Origin: Solanum dulcamara
Lineage: Eukaryota > Streptophyta > Magnoliopsida > Solanales > Solanaceae
Assembly: GCF_947179165.1 (NCBI RefSeq)
Contig: NC_077240.1
Span: forward strand, 79,682,001-79,746,000
DNA: 64,000 nucleotides
Direction of reading: 5' to 3'
A model generated the notes under the pieces. The model was given only the letters and a program-made list of their open reading frames with translations. It was not told where the DNA came from and did no database searches. The position numbers and the translations under genes were made by a program. This document shows, piece by piece, positions 35,301-49,360 of this stretch (positions within the stretch are counted from its first letter, which is position 1; every line of letters starts with the position of its first letter).

Positions 35301-36392
35301 AGCCCTAGGCGTGACGGGGATGTTAAGTCTCCCACATATATGTGGGGGATGGATCCTTTGGTCTCCTTATATGAACTTAGGCAATCGTTTCCTTACAATC
35401 TAGCTTTTCAGATTGAGCTATGCTTAGGTGTCATCTTTACAGATTCGCCTCTGCATCCATTCAACTTCCATGATTCATCTTAGCTTATTAGGGAGCAGGG
35501 GCGGAAACCAGAATATTTGATAAGGGGGTTCAAGAAAATTAAAAAATAAGGGACTGGATGAAAAAAGTAAAAAAATGTGTCATTGCCGAGAATCAAACCT
35601 GCAACCACAGGCTCAATCACAGGCACCTTATCCATTGATCCACAATCTCCATTTGTTAAGGAGATGCAAAAATAATATTTGTACATGAATAAAAAAATTC
35701 GCAGTATATATATAGTGCAATTTTCCGACGAAAGGGGTTCGATTGCCACCCCTCGCACCCCTGTAGCTCCGCCCCTGCTAGGGAGGGTACAATACCACTA
35801 CCTCAGAGATAGAGCAAATATTTCTGATAGACCCTCGACTCAAGGAAAAACAATTCAAACTAGTCCATATAAAAAAAGTATCGGAAGTAAAAAAAAAAAC
35901 ATAACAAAGCAAAATACTATGATCATCGAAGTACAAGGCACAACAGACAATAACAGAAATCGAAAGACAAGAAACTACAGGAGCAATACTACAACTACTA
36001 GTATGTGCAGATAGCAAGACAAAACCTACTATCCTAATCCGTATCCTCGACAACACCAACCATAACAAAGCACAACAAGAACAAAATATCATACAAAACA
36101 AGGAATTTGGAGATTAAAAAATGTATGAACTAACTTGAAGTTGTTGAGGTGAAGCAGCGCGACCACGGCCTTGAATACCAATAAGAGCTTCAATAAGGCC
36201 ATTTTCTTCTTTAGTAAAAGAACAAGCTTTACCTTCTTTTTGACCTGCAACAGAGCACAATAGCAAATATCTCTTCTTGTTTTGCATTTTCTGACCAAGA
36301 AATTGCTTGCCAGGCCATTTTCGAGTCGAATTTATCGCAATTTGAGGCCTAAATTGAACTCCCAAATTCCCAATTTCCATTATTGTTGCCAT
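31662..36392 (-). CDS. PAP12: Plastid fibrillin / plastid-lipid-associated protein (PAP12/FBN10-like)
   Basis: Predicted lipid-binding fibrillin of plastids. Rebuilt from 11 exons: 36135-36392, 34492-34545, 34226-34300, 33965-34084, 33606-33797, 33265-33348, 33084-33176, 32625-32678, 32440-32519, 31846-31953, 31662-31749. All introns are GT...AG; introns 1-8 are phase 0, introns 9 and 10 phase 2. Total 1206 nt = 401 residues, near the roughly 400 of Arabidopsis PAP12. The Arg/Lys/Ser-containing N-terminus up to about LLLCSVA (residue 49) looks like a chloroplast transit peptide. PAP_fibrillin hallmarks are LIEGRWQLMFTTR (109-121) and GWLDTTYLSPSGNLRISRGN (213-232). A second block, LELLEGEWQMIWSSQ (278-292), repeats the first motif. 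The C-terminus has NTYDVIMDDGAI and DDKIRISRGYNKILFVHVRV. The start is the only Met giving the transit-like leader. The exact ligand is unknown. Confidence 0.92.
32274..32302. repeat. (CT)n microsatellite in fibrillin intron 9
   Basis: About 14 uninterrupted CT/TC dinucleotides in the intron between exons 9 and 10; on the transcript strand this reads (GA)n. Confidence 0.95.
32898..32995. mobile_element. Truncated CAGAGGCGGATCC-type MITE in fibrillin intron 7
   Basis: Starts cagaggcggatccaggattt like the hAT-type MITE family elsewhere in the window, but the right end is not recognisable. Confidence 0.4.
34808..34926. repeat. Two copies of palindrome TTAGACCATGGTCTAA, fibrillin intron 1
   Basis: The perfect 16-bp palindrome ttagaccatggtctaa occurs near 34812 and near 34912. 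A related 'ttagaccacgg' lies between them. Confidence 0.75.
35160..35490 (+). mobile_element. TRIM-like LTR fragment with Met-tRNA primer-binding site
   Basis: In fibrillin intron 1. An LTR end '..ctatatctttaca' is followed at once by TGGTATCAGAGT (35229-35240), the usual plant initiator-Met primer-binding site. A ~90-bp non-coding interior follows, ending 'gacgggga', then TGTTAAGTCTCCCACA, an LTR-type start. Such a short interior without coding capacity fits a TRIM/LARD-type element. The outer ends are diverged or truncated, and a MITE sits at the right border. Confidence 0.5.
35496..35777. mobile_element. hAT-type MITE, 282 bp, near-perfect 8-bp TSD
   Basis: Starts CAGGGGCGGAAACC and ends AGCTCCGCCCCTG. 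Flanks are ttagggag (35488-35495) and ctagggag (35778-35785), one mismatch in eight. It lies in fibrillin intron 1 and belongs to the same family as 28938-29097 and 55834-56110. Confidence 0.75.
35786..35848 (+). mobile_element. SINE 3' fragment
   Basis: 'tttctgatagaccctcgact' + 'caaggaaaaac' matches the conserved 3' part of solanaceous SINEs (compare 'gagaccctcggctcaataaa' at about 55060). The 5' part is missing or diverged. Confidence 0.5.
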
Positions 36393-36529
36393 TTTTGTTG
36401 TGTAATTTTATTTTTTATTTTTTTGGAGGGAAGGGATTTTGTGTGTGTGATAATAAACCGTTAAGGACAGCTTCAACTACTTTTCAAGATTTTTTTATTT
36501 TGTTATTTGATACAATGGATTTTCTTGGA

Positions 36530-36558
36530 CACGTGGCAAGTTTTGGTCTATACACGTG
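36530..36558. promoter_or_regulatory. Two G-boxes (CACGTG) upstream of fibrillin gene
   Basis: ACACGTGGC (core CACGTG 36530-36535) and ACACGTGT (core 36553-36558) lie 23 bp apart, about 140-165 bp upstream of the fibrillin ATG. Such cores bind bZIP/bHLH factors in light- and ABA-responsive promoters, which would suit a plastid fibrillin. Their function here is inferred from motif and position only. Confidence 0.5.
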
Positions 36559-37277
36559 TACATGTGGGCCATATGAATATATGTATAGAGAATCAACTAC
36601 CATTGAATTATTTTGGATAAAATAGTTTGGTTTCTCATTTTACAAGGTTAAAATGGTCTTATTTATTTACACTTAATAAATATTTACGTTATTACTTAGA
36701 TTTTTTATTTTTAGTCATGCTTATTTTATATTTAAATTTTAATTAGTTAGTGTGTTTCTAATAAGTCATTTTATCGTTGATCCATCCATTTTTATCCTGT
36801 TTAATCATCTCATACATTATCTATCACTATCAACTACGTACCACTACATAATTACCATCCTCAATCACAAACTATCAATATTGTTATTCATCACAATTAG
36901 TAGTCATCGCTAATAGACAATATTTAGAATCATCACTTCTAACCATTATTATTATCATCAATTACTGTTATATATTTTGCTGATATTACCACAATCATCT
37001 TCAATAACTGTTATATATTTGTCAATCATTACTATTGATCACCACTATCATTATTTATTACCATAATCCATCATAATTATGAGCCGCTCTCATTTTAATC
37101 CATCCACCATCATCCACCATATATAATTATTAGTGTCATCACTGTTGTCGGTCATCGTCATTAGCCATCAACTATCACTGTCTATTAGCATCCAAAATCA
37201 CTACTATTAGTCATGATCGATGTTATTACTATCATATATATATTTTTAAATGTTTTAGTAAAATAATATTTAATTAA

Positions 37278-37282
<5 letters not shown>

Positions 37283-37344
<62 letters not shown>
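37283..37344. repeat. (TA)n microsatellite, ~62 bp
   Basis: About 31 uninterrupted TA dinucleotides, preceded by 'taattaattaatta'. Confidence 0.95.
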
Positions 37345-37353
<9 letters not shown>

Positions 37354-38384
37354 GCTTGAATATGATCGGTAAAAAGTTGTCCGTGAAACGAGTTGAGAGG
37401 GCAAAAATATGCTCTTTTCAACTTTTGACTTTTTACATCGGTGTGATAATTTATTTATTTATTTATATAAAATATTAGTGTCACTAGTAAAAAATTATAG
37501 CGTGAGCCACTAAATATTTCCTCTTGACTTACACACTTTATAAGAAATAAGAAATAAATTCTTACATCGTCTTTAATTATTAATTCACTTACATGTTGAA
37601 GATAATATTTAATAATAAAATAAAATAAATATAAAATAATAAATTATCTTCTGATAGGAAATATGTATTAAATATTTTTCTCCCTTACCTACTTCACTGC
37701 AACTGGACAACAAGAGCATTTAATAACAATAATAATAATAGTAGTAGTAATAATAAATGATAACGCACACTGACAAAGTAAAACTGGTAATATTAATTGT
37801 ATGAATTTTAAGTAGACCTCAAATTATCTTTTATATTATAAGCCAACTCCATAATTTTTTTAAAGAAGGCTACGTGCATAATGTATTATTTAATTTAAAA
37901 GAGACATCAATGAATAAATTATTAGAAAATACTATATTCATTTCAATTTGTTTGGTTATAATAAAAATTTTAAGATCATAAGATTATAACGATGTAATTG
38001 ATAAAATTATTATCATATGAATAGAAGATAACATGTTCGAGTTGTGAAAATAATATTTCGTAGAAATATAAAATAAGACTATATACAATAAACTTTTGTG
38101 GTCTAACCTTTTTTCAATCCCTCCCCGCACCTTTTATATGAGTGTTTTTGTTTTGTCTCTTCATGACAAAAAAATAAAAGACTCCCCCCCTCCTCCCCCC
38201 CCCCCCTCCTCCCCCCCCCCCAAAAAAAAAAATTAAAAAGAATACTTTGAGACAGATTATTATTTTTAAAATATGTTTTATAAATTTTGTATTAAAATAA
38301 AATTAGATAAAGAAATTAAAACGGGAAAATAATATATTTCTATCTGGTGAACCTAACATCTATATCTGGAGGTTTGACTATGTA

Positions 38385-38665
38385 GTCCATCCGTTCTTAT
38401 TTACTTGTCAAATATTTCTTAATTTGATTTTTCATTTTCCTTTTCACTTGTCAATTTTGACAAATCAAGAAAGAATAATTTTTTTCTTATTATTATATTC
38501 TCAATTTATTAATATTGAGTTAATGTCTTTGAAAAATGTAATAAGTAAATATGTATAAGATTTTATCAATTAATATGGGTACAATGATAAACTCATTATA
38601 TCAATCATTATTTTCTTAACAGGTGTTTCAAGTCAAAATTTGACAAGTAAAAAGGGATGGAGGGA
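38385..38665. mobile_element. Stowaway/mariner-like MITE, TA target
   Basis: Left 'gtccatccgttcttatttac' + 'ttgtcaaat' and right 'atttgacaagtaaaaaggga' + 'tggaggga' form a long inverted repeat. TA lies on both sides (38383-38384 and 38666-38667), as expected for Tc1/mariner-type insertion. Confidence 0.7.
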
Positions 38666-39125
38666 TAATAATTAAAGTGAAAAAACAAGATTGGTAAAGA
38701 TATTTTAATTTTAGGAATATATTCTTTTCTTTTTTTTGGTTAAGTTAGGAATATATTCATAACTAATGGAAGAGGATATAAAATAGAATAGTTTTATGAT
38801 GAGATTGACAAATCAATCCTTTCTTTCTCAAAAAATAAAAAAATCGGGTTCAAATTGTGAAAATAGAAAAGAAATATATATATACACGTATGTATGTGTT
38901 GAATGTTTCAAAATATTATATTGTATATATATAAGTTAAATATTTAAAGATTATTAATAAAATTTTTGATTTCGTTATTATCTTCAAATGATACGTGCAA
39001 ATTCAAATTAATTGAATTAGTTAACGGTTTATCTATATATTGCTCGGATCTTTCGATATCCATATTTGCAAACATAGTGATCCGACACAATTTATGTGAG
39101 GGTTTCGAATTAAAATCAAATTTAG

Positions 39126-39885
39126 GTAGTGTTTGGCTCAAGTAGTTTTTGGGAAAAACTTAAAAAATATTTGAGAATTTGTGTTTTTTCATACAATTTG
39201 CCATTATTTGGCAAATATTTTTAGCAAAATCCCCAAGTTTCCAAGTTTTAAAAAAAGTAGAACTTGGGAAGTTTTAAATATTTAAAAATAACCCCAAATT
39301 TTTATATTTAATAAAAACACCAATCATTTATTAATTCCAACTAAATATTCATCTACCAATTTACTCCATCAATATGATCAACCTATACCATTGATCCCTC
39401 TTAAATAAAACTTATCTATAAAAATATTCACCAACGAACCCAGTGTGATCCCACCATGTGGGGTCTGGATCTATAAAAATATTCACCGACCCTCTTAATT
39501 CTTGATCATTAAGTATATGCTAAATGAAACGATTAATGTATTGCATATAATATTATTTTGTTGTTGTTCCATTAATATGATCAACCAATATCATTAATCC
39601 CTCTTAAATAAAATTTATTTATAAAAATATTCACCGACCCTCTTAATTCTTGATCATTAAGTATATGTTAAATGAAATGATTAATGCATTGTATATAATG
39701 TTATTTTGTTGTTGTTTATTATTATCAATTATGTTATAAAAAAAATTTAACAGAACATGTTCATTATAAAATGATAACATAAACTTATGAGTATTTTTAA
39801 TAATTTTTAAAACTTACATATACAAAATAATATTTTTTGAAATTTCACCAAAACTTGAAAAATTCTAGACCAAACGCATGATGCA
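39126..39885. mobile_element. Composite MITE-like element with internal tandem duplication
   Basis: The ends read 'tagtgtttggctcaagta' (left) and 'tagaccaaacgcatg' (right), an inverted pair. Inside, a ~150-200-bp segment ('ataaaaatattcaccgaccc', 'tcttgatcattaagtatatg', 'ttattttgttgttgtt') is present twice, at about 39365-39563 and 39570-39715. The first copy carries a short SINE-like insertion. Confidence 0.5.
39433..39468 (+). mobile_element. 36-bp SINE head inserted with 19-bp TSD
   Basis: The insert 'aacgaacccagtgtgatccc' + 'accatgtggggtctgg' matches the 5' half of the SINE at 54966-55085. It is flanked by identical 19-bp atctataaaaatattcacc at 39414-39432 and 39469-39487. The neighbouring duplicate (about 39605-39640) has the uninterrupted site. 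Confidence 0.7.
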
Positions 39886-40427
39886 ATTATACCAAAATAT
39901 CTTTCAAAAATAACTTATCAAAAATATTTGAGAACTTGGATCTTAACGGCGCCTTAGTCAACTTACTTTGGATGCTTTACTGTATCTATGATCGACAAGT
40001 ATAAATTAATTAGGTATTTATTTTGATTTCTAAATTTATTATATTTTGATTAATTAAAGTTACTGAACTAAAACTAAAAAATTTGATTTATAAAAATACA
40101 TAATATTTTAATCATAAGATATTTCATTTTATAGTATCATCCGTATTCTAGTAACCGCATTCACATTCGAATTTTTACATTTATGTGGTGAAGAATCCAA
40201 GTAATATAACGTAAATTTATGTACGGGATACAAAATTTGAATTAATCAAACATATAAATTTCAGATACTTGATAATTTAAAAAAACATCCAATAATTGTA
40301 GAAAAAAATAAAATATGATCATTAACCAATGCAAGTCCTTTACAACCTGGAAAGAAAGAATAAAAAAAAAGTACTCTAAATTAATTAGTCAAAAAGATGC
40401 TTCTACTTTTCATGAACCCTAAAACAA

Positions 40428-41048
40428 TTAAAGTAAAAATGACAAAACAAATAATATTAATCCAAAAAACCCAAAACAACAACTAATTTGTTTTGCACTA
40501 GATTTACCAGTATTATCAACTTCAACTTTATTTTCGACAAAATAATTATGTTTTTTAGTATACCAAAATGTAATTTTGTACTTAATTCTACTACTTACAT
40601 CAACTCTAAAAATTGCCTTAGATCCATTTGAAACAACTTTAATTGCATCATCCCATGGCATATTATGTGTCTCAATCATGCCACTTTTAAAAGCTTCTTT
40701 ATCTTTACCTTGTTTAAATCCTTCAATTGTAAAATTACCAAGAGGATAACTTGTATTTGTACCATAGTAGAAATTAACCGTAATATTATCGTAACGAACG
40801 GCTTTGTCCTTCATTTCATTCTTCAAATGGACTTGAAACGATAGATGGTTATCGCGCTTCATCGTATTGTTGTTGGAATTGATCGATTTATCGAGGCCTC
40901 GCACGTAAACATCTCCGATGGAACATTTGGGCTTCGTGGTACGTAGGCTTAGCCATAGGATTAAAGCTAGGACACCTAAACCCAATATGAATTTGATACA
41001 ATGGCAAGCACATGAGGTCCTAGAGGAAGAGAAGTCGTAATCCGACAT
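40428..41048 (-). CDS. NDR1/HIN1-like (LEA_2) membrane protein, NDR1 type
   Basis: Intronless, 206 residues. Order of parts: a short N-terminus with a Cys cluster (C13, C15, C17), one hydrophobic segment (about 18-36, FILGLGVLALILWLSL), the conserved SLRTTKPKCSI, and a LEA_2-type extracellular domain with five possible N-glycosylation sites (N60, N88, N98, N105, N141). Then come NGSKAIFRVDVSSRIKYKIT and FWYTKK, and a hydrophobic C-terminal tail (190-206) typical of a GPI-anchor signal. Arabidopsis NDR1, a plasma-membrane protein required for signalling by several CC-NB-LRR immune receptors, has the same layout and length (219). The usual NPN of the family appears as NEM (77-79). It could be another NHL member rather than the functional NDR1. 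Upstream (41049-41180) looks like a normal short 5' UTR with a TATA-like word. Confidence 0.87.
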   Translation of the reverse strand: MSDYDFSSSRTSCACHCIKFILGLGVLALILWLSLRTTKPKCSIGDVYVRGLDKSINSNNNTMKRDNHLSFQVHLKNEMKDKAVRYDNITVNFYYGTNTSYPLGNFTIEGFKQGKDKEAFKSGMIETHNMPWDDAIKVVSNGSKAIFRVDVSSRIKYKITFWYTKKHNYFVENKVEVDNTGKSSAKQISCCFGFFGLILFVLSFLL

Positions 41049-41173
41049 GATGAAAAGTCAGAAAGACGGATTCAAAATTTGAAGTTCTCAAGAGATTAAG
41101 AACGGAGGGGAAATGAGAGTCTGAGAGAAGTGGTGGCACAGTTTTCTTAGGAAGTTTTGTGGTTTTTAAAAGG

Positions 41174-41180
41174 CATATAA
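41174..41180 (-). promoter_or_regulatory. TATA-like element of the NDR1-like gene
   Basis: On the - strand ccattatatgcc lies about 125 bp upstream of the ATG at 41048. Confidence 0.35.
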
Positions 41181-41286
41181 TGGATATTTTTTTTGCTTTT
41201 TTAAAGACTTGGGTGATTGGGTCAATGACTTTTTCTACTTTGCCCCTCATTTTGTTTCTTTTTTTCTTTTTTGTCCTTATAGACAA

Positions 41287-44214
41287 GTTAGATGGTGGTT
41301 TCCAATGAAAATTCTTGGAACGTGTCCTTCACAACTTGTGTGAAAGCAAGAAAGGGAAAACAATTATTTCGTAAAAAATATTTTTAAGGAAATAATTATT
41401 TTTTTTGGTGTTATGAGTAAGAAAAAATATATTATCATAAAAATATTTATATGTATTTTAAATAAATACTATAAAGTATGGTGGAAGAAGGGAGTGAGCT
41501 GAGTGGGGTTGGTTGTTTCGAATGGAAATGAGACAATTAACATGAAATATCACATATTGTTTTCCTTATACCCACCAAGAAAGTAGATGGAGTGGCATGG
41601 GGTGGAGGTGAAGATGGGGGTGGTGACAATCAGGGGCGAAGCCACCTTAGGGGTTTATCCGAATCTCTTTCGGCAAAAAATTATACTATTTATATATGGT
41701 TAAAATAATTTTTATATAGTAAATGTCGAATGACTAGGTCATTGTCTACTTTTTTAGATTTTGAGCTCTACAAATTCTGGCTCCGTCAAAATTCTAGTCC
41801 TTTAAAATTACTCCGATCAAACTTACGTAATAATTTATACTTATTCAATAAAAAAATTTAATACGCATATAAAAAATTTAAACCAAAATTATTGAATTCA
41901 ACTAAATCTCTAACCAAAACGCTAACTTCTAACGCCCCAGATTACGAACTCAACAGAACCTAATAGATTTACCCCAGATATGGGGTAAGAAAAAAAATAT
42001 TTTTTTGAATTTGTTCCACTAAATTTAACGTAACTATGTGCCCCCACACTCATATAATTACTCCTCTGGAAAATCACTTAATGTTTACTTTCAACCAGTT
42101 GGAAGATAAGATAAGATAAAGAAACTACAAGGACTAGTTGACCCAGCCTGTCTTTTAAAAAACACGTATAAAAAAAAGACTATTTTAAAATCTAGGTCTT
42201 TAATAAACCCAAGTATCAAAGCACTTCTGATCAAGAGTTGATTCTGTTTTTTCTAATTTGATGTCCGATACTCGTTTTAAGGCACTAATTAATTAGGTTT
42301 TGGGAATTTTAAATTGGTTGTTCTTTTTTAGTGTAGGTATTTAATAATTGCCCTTCTTTTTATTTTTCTGATTTTTCATCTTCTGGTGTTCGATACTCAC
42401 TTTGAGGCACCGATCAAATTTCAGGAATTTTATATATATATTTTTTGGGGTGTAGTTATTTAATAAATGATTCTCTTTTTATTTATCATTCAATTTATAA
42501 CCTTTTAAACCAAGGTCATATATTCTTTTTCAGAAAATTAAAAATTTTATGATACAAATCACCATTTCTTTTTAAAGGTAAATTAACGAGGATTCTATGA
42601 ATTCAGCTGAACTTGTTATTTATTCTTAATTCATCAACTTCAAATTTTAAATTCGTCTTTACTTCTCCTAATATGCCAGATTATCCCAACTTATTGACAC
42701 GCTTATGAATATATCCTCTAATTAATAGCGAGGTTAGGCGTTGTAACTCTTGTTACCTAAAAATTTCGAAAGAGAATCTAAAGTTTGCATAACTAATTTG
42801 AGGAGTATAATTGAAGAAAAATAATGATTCACTCACAAAACTTCAACTTTTTTTCCCTAATAAAATTCATTCAGAAAAAAAAACCCAACTTTATTCAACA
42901 TTATATAATATATTCTCTTCCTTTTTCAATCTTCAACTAAATCATATATGAATGCGTACCCAAGATTCTTAAATAATTATATAGATAGTCGTTCATAAAA
43001 AGTGAAATCAGTAACATAAAAATAAAGGCACCATATTGCTTGCAATAACATATTAAAGTATAATGATAGTATAATATTTTTACTTTACAATATTAGTATA
43101 TATAAGTTAAATTTTGAAGGAAAAAAAAGTTGGCCTGGGGGTGGGGGGTGAAGTTGGGGGGATATGTTCTTGTGGTAAGTGGGCTCTTTGAATAGCCCAT
43201 GAATAATTCAAGTTATTGAGTTAAAGTCCAATTCTTGGTAACTTTCATTTCTAGCCCAATTATAATAAAACTAGAGATCAAGATTCAAGCTAATTGATTT
43301 TGCAGATTTGGTCCATGAATCTTTACTTTTCTTGGTAGTAACATATTTAGACATAATTTTATAGAATAATAGTTTTGGACAGAAAGTTATAAATACGTGA
43401 AAATTCTTTTGTATAATGGATGACTTTGAGCCTCGAATTCAGGAACTCTATCTACTCTATTATTAAGGTGTGTGACTATCTCATGTAAAAGCTTAAATTG
43501 TCAGAGATATAACATTATTTTATATACTTAATTATTTTCTCAACACGCCCCCTCACATGTGGTCATAACTCGTTTTCATGGGCCAAGCACGTAAAAAAAT
43601 CTTTTTGATAATGATGAACATGAGACTTGAACCTAGAGACTTTATTTGCTTTGCTACCATGTTAAAATATATGATCATTTCACTAAAAATTTAAGTTAGC
43701 GTATTAGAGATGACACACTTCTATTTACTTAATTATACTCTCAAAAAATTATAAGATGCTAGTGGAAAAGCAAAAAATGAAGAGAAGGTCAGTACTACAA
43801 ATGTTTTCATAAAGTTCAATATAAGATCATATATATATTCCTCTCAAGCAAATATTTCATGATACAACAACCTACTTAATAACTATATGTATTGCTCGAA
43901 TCCTTTAAAGATATTGTCAGATATGAGTCGGATCCTTAAAAAATTATGCATATTTAAAGGATCCGATATGGGTGCGACAATATTTTTAAAGGATGTGAAA
44001 GCAACATATATATATCATACTAGTTATTGTACAATCATAAAGTACAATATATAAATATTTCACAATACAATAACTTAAACTAGTACATATACTAACTATA
44101 TTACTTGAACTTTTCAAAAATACTGCCTAGTGTAAGTTGGAGGATATGACACTAGTACGACATCATTTTAAAGGGCTCGAACAACGTAAACACACTACAT
44201 ACAAATTATTTAAA
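41287..44214. other. Intergenic between NDR1-like and peroxidase genes
   Basis: No gene seen. A degraded hAT-type MITE lies at 41631-41795. The rest is AT-rich with scattered short low-complexity tracts, including a G-rich patch at 43137-43163. Confidence 0.6.
41631..41795. mobile_element. Degraded hAT-type MITE
   Basis: Starts caggggcgaagccacctta and ends near 'attctggctccgtca', like the 160-bp copy at 28938-29097, including the shared 'tatatggttaaaataatttt' core. The right terminus and target duplication are not intact. Confidence 0.6.
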
Positions 44215-47967
<3,753 letters not shown>

Positions 47968-48091
47968 TTAACTTAAAATGATTGAATTTGGACTTTTAAC
48001 GACTGAACTTTTGGTTGTGAATCCATGTCAATGTATCGAACCCTAATTTATAATCATGATTAAGGGATGACTTGACAAATATAAAATTCAT

Positions 48092-48105
48092 TTATATATA
48101 TATAA
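48092..48105 (-). promoter_or_regulatory. Possible TATA box of the peroxidase N-like gene
   Basis: (TA)n on the - strand about 140 bp upstream of the first ATG (47955). The surroundings are AT-rich, so this is weak. Confidence 0.3.
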
Positions 48106-48301
48106 TTAATTAAGCTATAGTGGTATGATGTATGGCGGCTCCATTTTAGGGTTTTTATGTCAAACTTAATCACTAATTATTATAATGCAAATCACTACAG
48201 AAAGTGAGGAGATGAAGGTTTTAATATTGCATGGTTATGGTAATGGAGGCTTAGTACTTACCAGATTATATTAAATTTTAACGACCAAATTAATTAAATG
48301 G

Positions 48302-48730
48302 TAGGGGTGGCAATTGGACGGGTTGGGTCAAGTTTGGGCGGGTTATAATGGGTTAAGATAATAATTGGGTCAAGACCCAACCCAACTAAAATTAGTTTGG
48401 GGCAAAAAAGGTTGGGTCAAAATGGGTTAGGTAATGGGTTACATAACGGGTCAAGACCCAACTCAACTCAATTTTTACTAGACTTAATTATTTTATTTGT
48501 TCTTTTAAACCATTTTAGTACATAATCAAATTGTTTTTTCTTTATTATGGCTATATATAACATATCAAATTGGAAAAAAAAAGTTTTTCAAATATATTTT
48601 AACAAGATTTCTCATGAGTCAATTCGAGTTACATATCAACCCATTTTTTTAATGGGCGGGTCAATAACCAACACAAACTTAAACGGGTTGGGTTGGGCTG
48701 AACGGGTTGGGTTTGATTTTGCTACCCCTA
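48302..48730. mobile_element. hAT-like MITE, 429 bp, 8-bp TSD TTAAATGG
   Basis: Begins TAGGGGTGGCAA and ends TTGCTACCCCTA (inverted ends with one mismatch). It is flanked by perfect TTAAATGG at 48294-48301 and 48731-48738. The interior is rich in 'gggttgggtcaa' and 'acccaacccaac' words. The 64-residue ORF at 48547-48741 is part of it and not a gene. Confidence 0.82.
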
Positions 48731-49128
48731 TTAAATGGTAATCGAAATTATTTTCCGATCCTTATTAACTAATAGCGATTGGATTTGAACTTTGATGACC
48801 GACTCTTTGTCCCTTGTAGTTTATCCCCTTAGATGTTTTGAATTCAAGTCAATGTACTCAAACGGTAGAATATAAAAAAATTACCCAATTTAAGTCGAAC
48901 CTTTACAAGATACAAGTCTGATTCATGATTCCAAGCCCAAAGTCTCTTAACGATTTCTTGGAGTAACTTACATGCCTAAAAAAAGGGCGCATGTATTCTC
49001 TTTAAAAAAACATCTCAAATATCTCATAATTCTTAGACACATTCACAAAGAGATCAATACATCAAGTGATCAAGTAGAGTCGCTCTACATCAAAATATCC
49101 ACTCGACATATCAAAGTGTTGCCCGATG

Positions 49129-49360
49129 TTTTTGGCGATCAAATACATCTCAAGAAGGTCCAAATCATCTTATATTCAAAAAATACACACGAACAATCTT
49201 TGAATCACGAAAAAGTTTTAGGAGAGAAGAATATCGAAGTATCATCTGATGTTCTTGGCAATCAAATTAATACATCTCAAGGAGGTCCAAATCATACTAG
49301 ATTCAAGAAATATGACACTAACGACCTTTGAATCACGGAAAATTTTTAGGAGGGAAGAAT
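49129..49360 (+). repeat. Direct duplication of ~115 bp, retroelement-like
   Basis: 'catctcaagaaggtccaaat' ... 'ctttgaatcacgaaaaagtt' ... 'ttaggagagaag' recurs as 'catctcaaggaggtccaaat' ... 'ctttgaatcacggaaaattt' ... 'ttaggagggaag'. The wording resembles degraded LTR-retrotransposon sequence, but I see no protein motif. Confidence 0.6.

Larger units (their letters stand above)
36600..40427. other. Intergenic, AT-rich, with microsatellites and MITEs
   Basis: No gene seen. It holds 'atcatc/attacca' low-complexity DNA (36780-37230), a long (TA)n, a C/T-rich tract (38181-38220), a mariner-like MITE (38385-38665), and a composite repeat with a SINE-head insertion (39126-39885). Confidence 0.65.

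Noticed and set aside
35679..36101. 111- and 107-residue ORFs in opposite directions
   Set aside because: They lie in fibrillin intron 1 across a MITE end and a SINE fragment; no domain.
41020..41286. 88-residue ORF overlapping the NDR1-like start
   Set aside because: It covers the 5' UTR and promoter in another frame and resembles no protein.
48547..48741. 64-residue ORF
   Set aside because: Part of the hAT-like MITE and its 8-bp target duplication.
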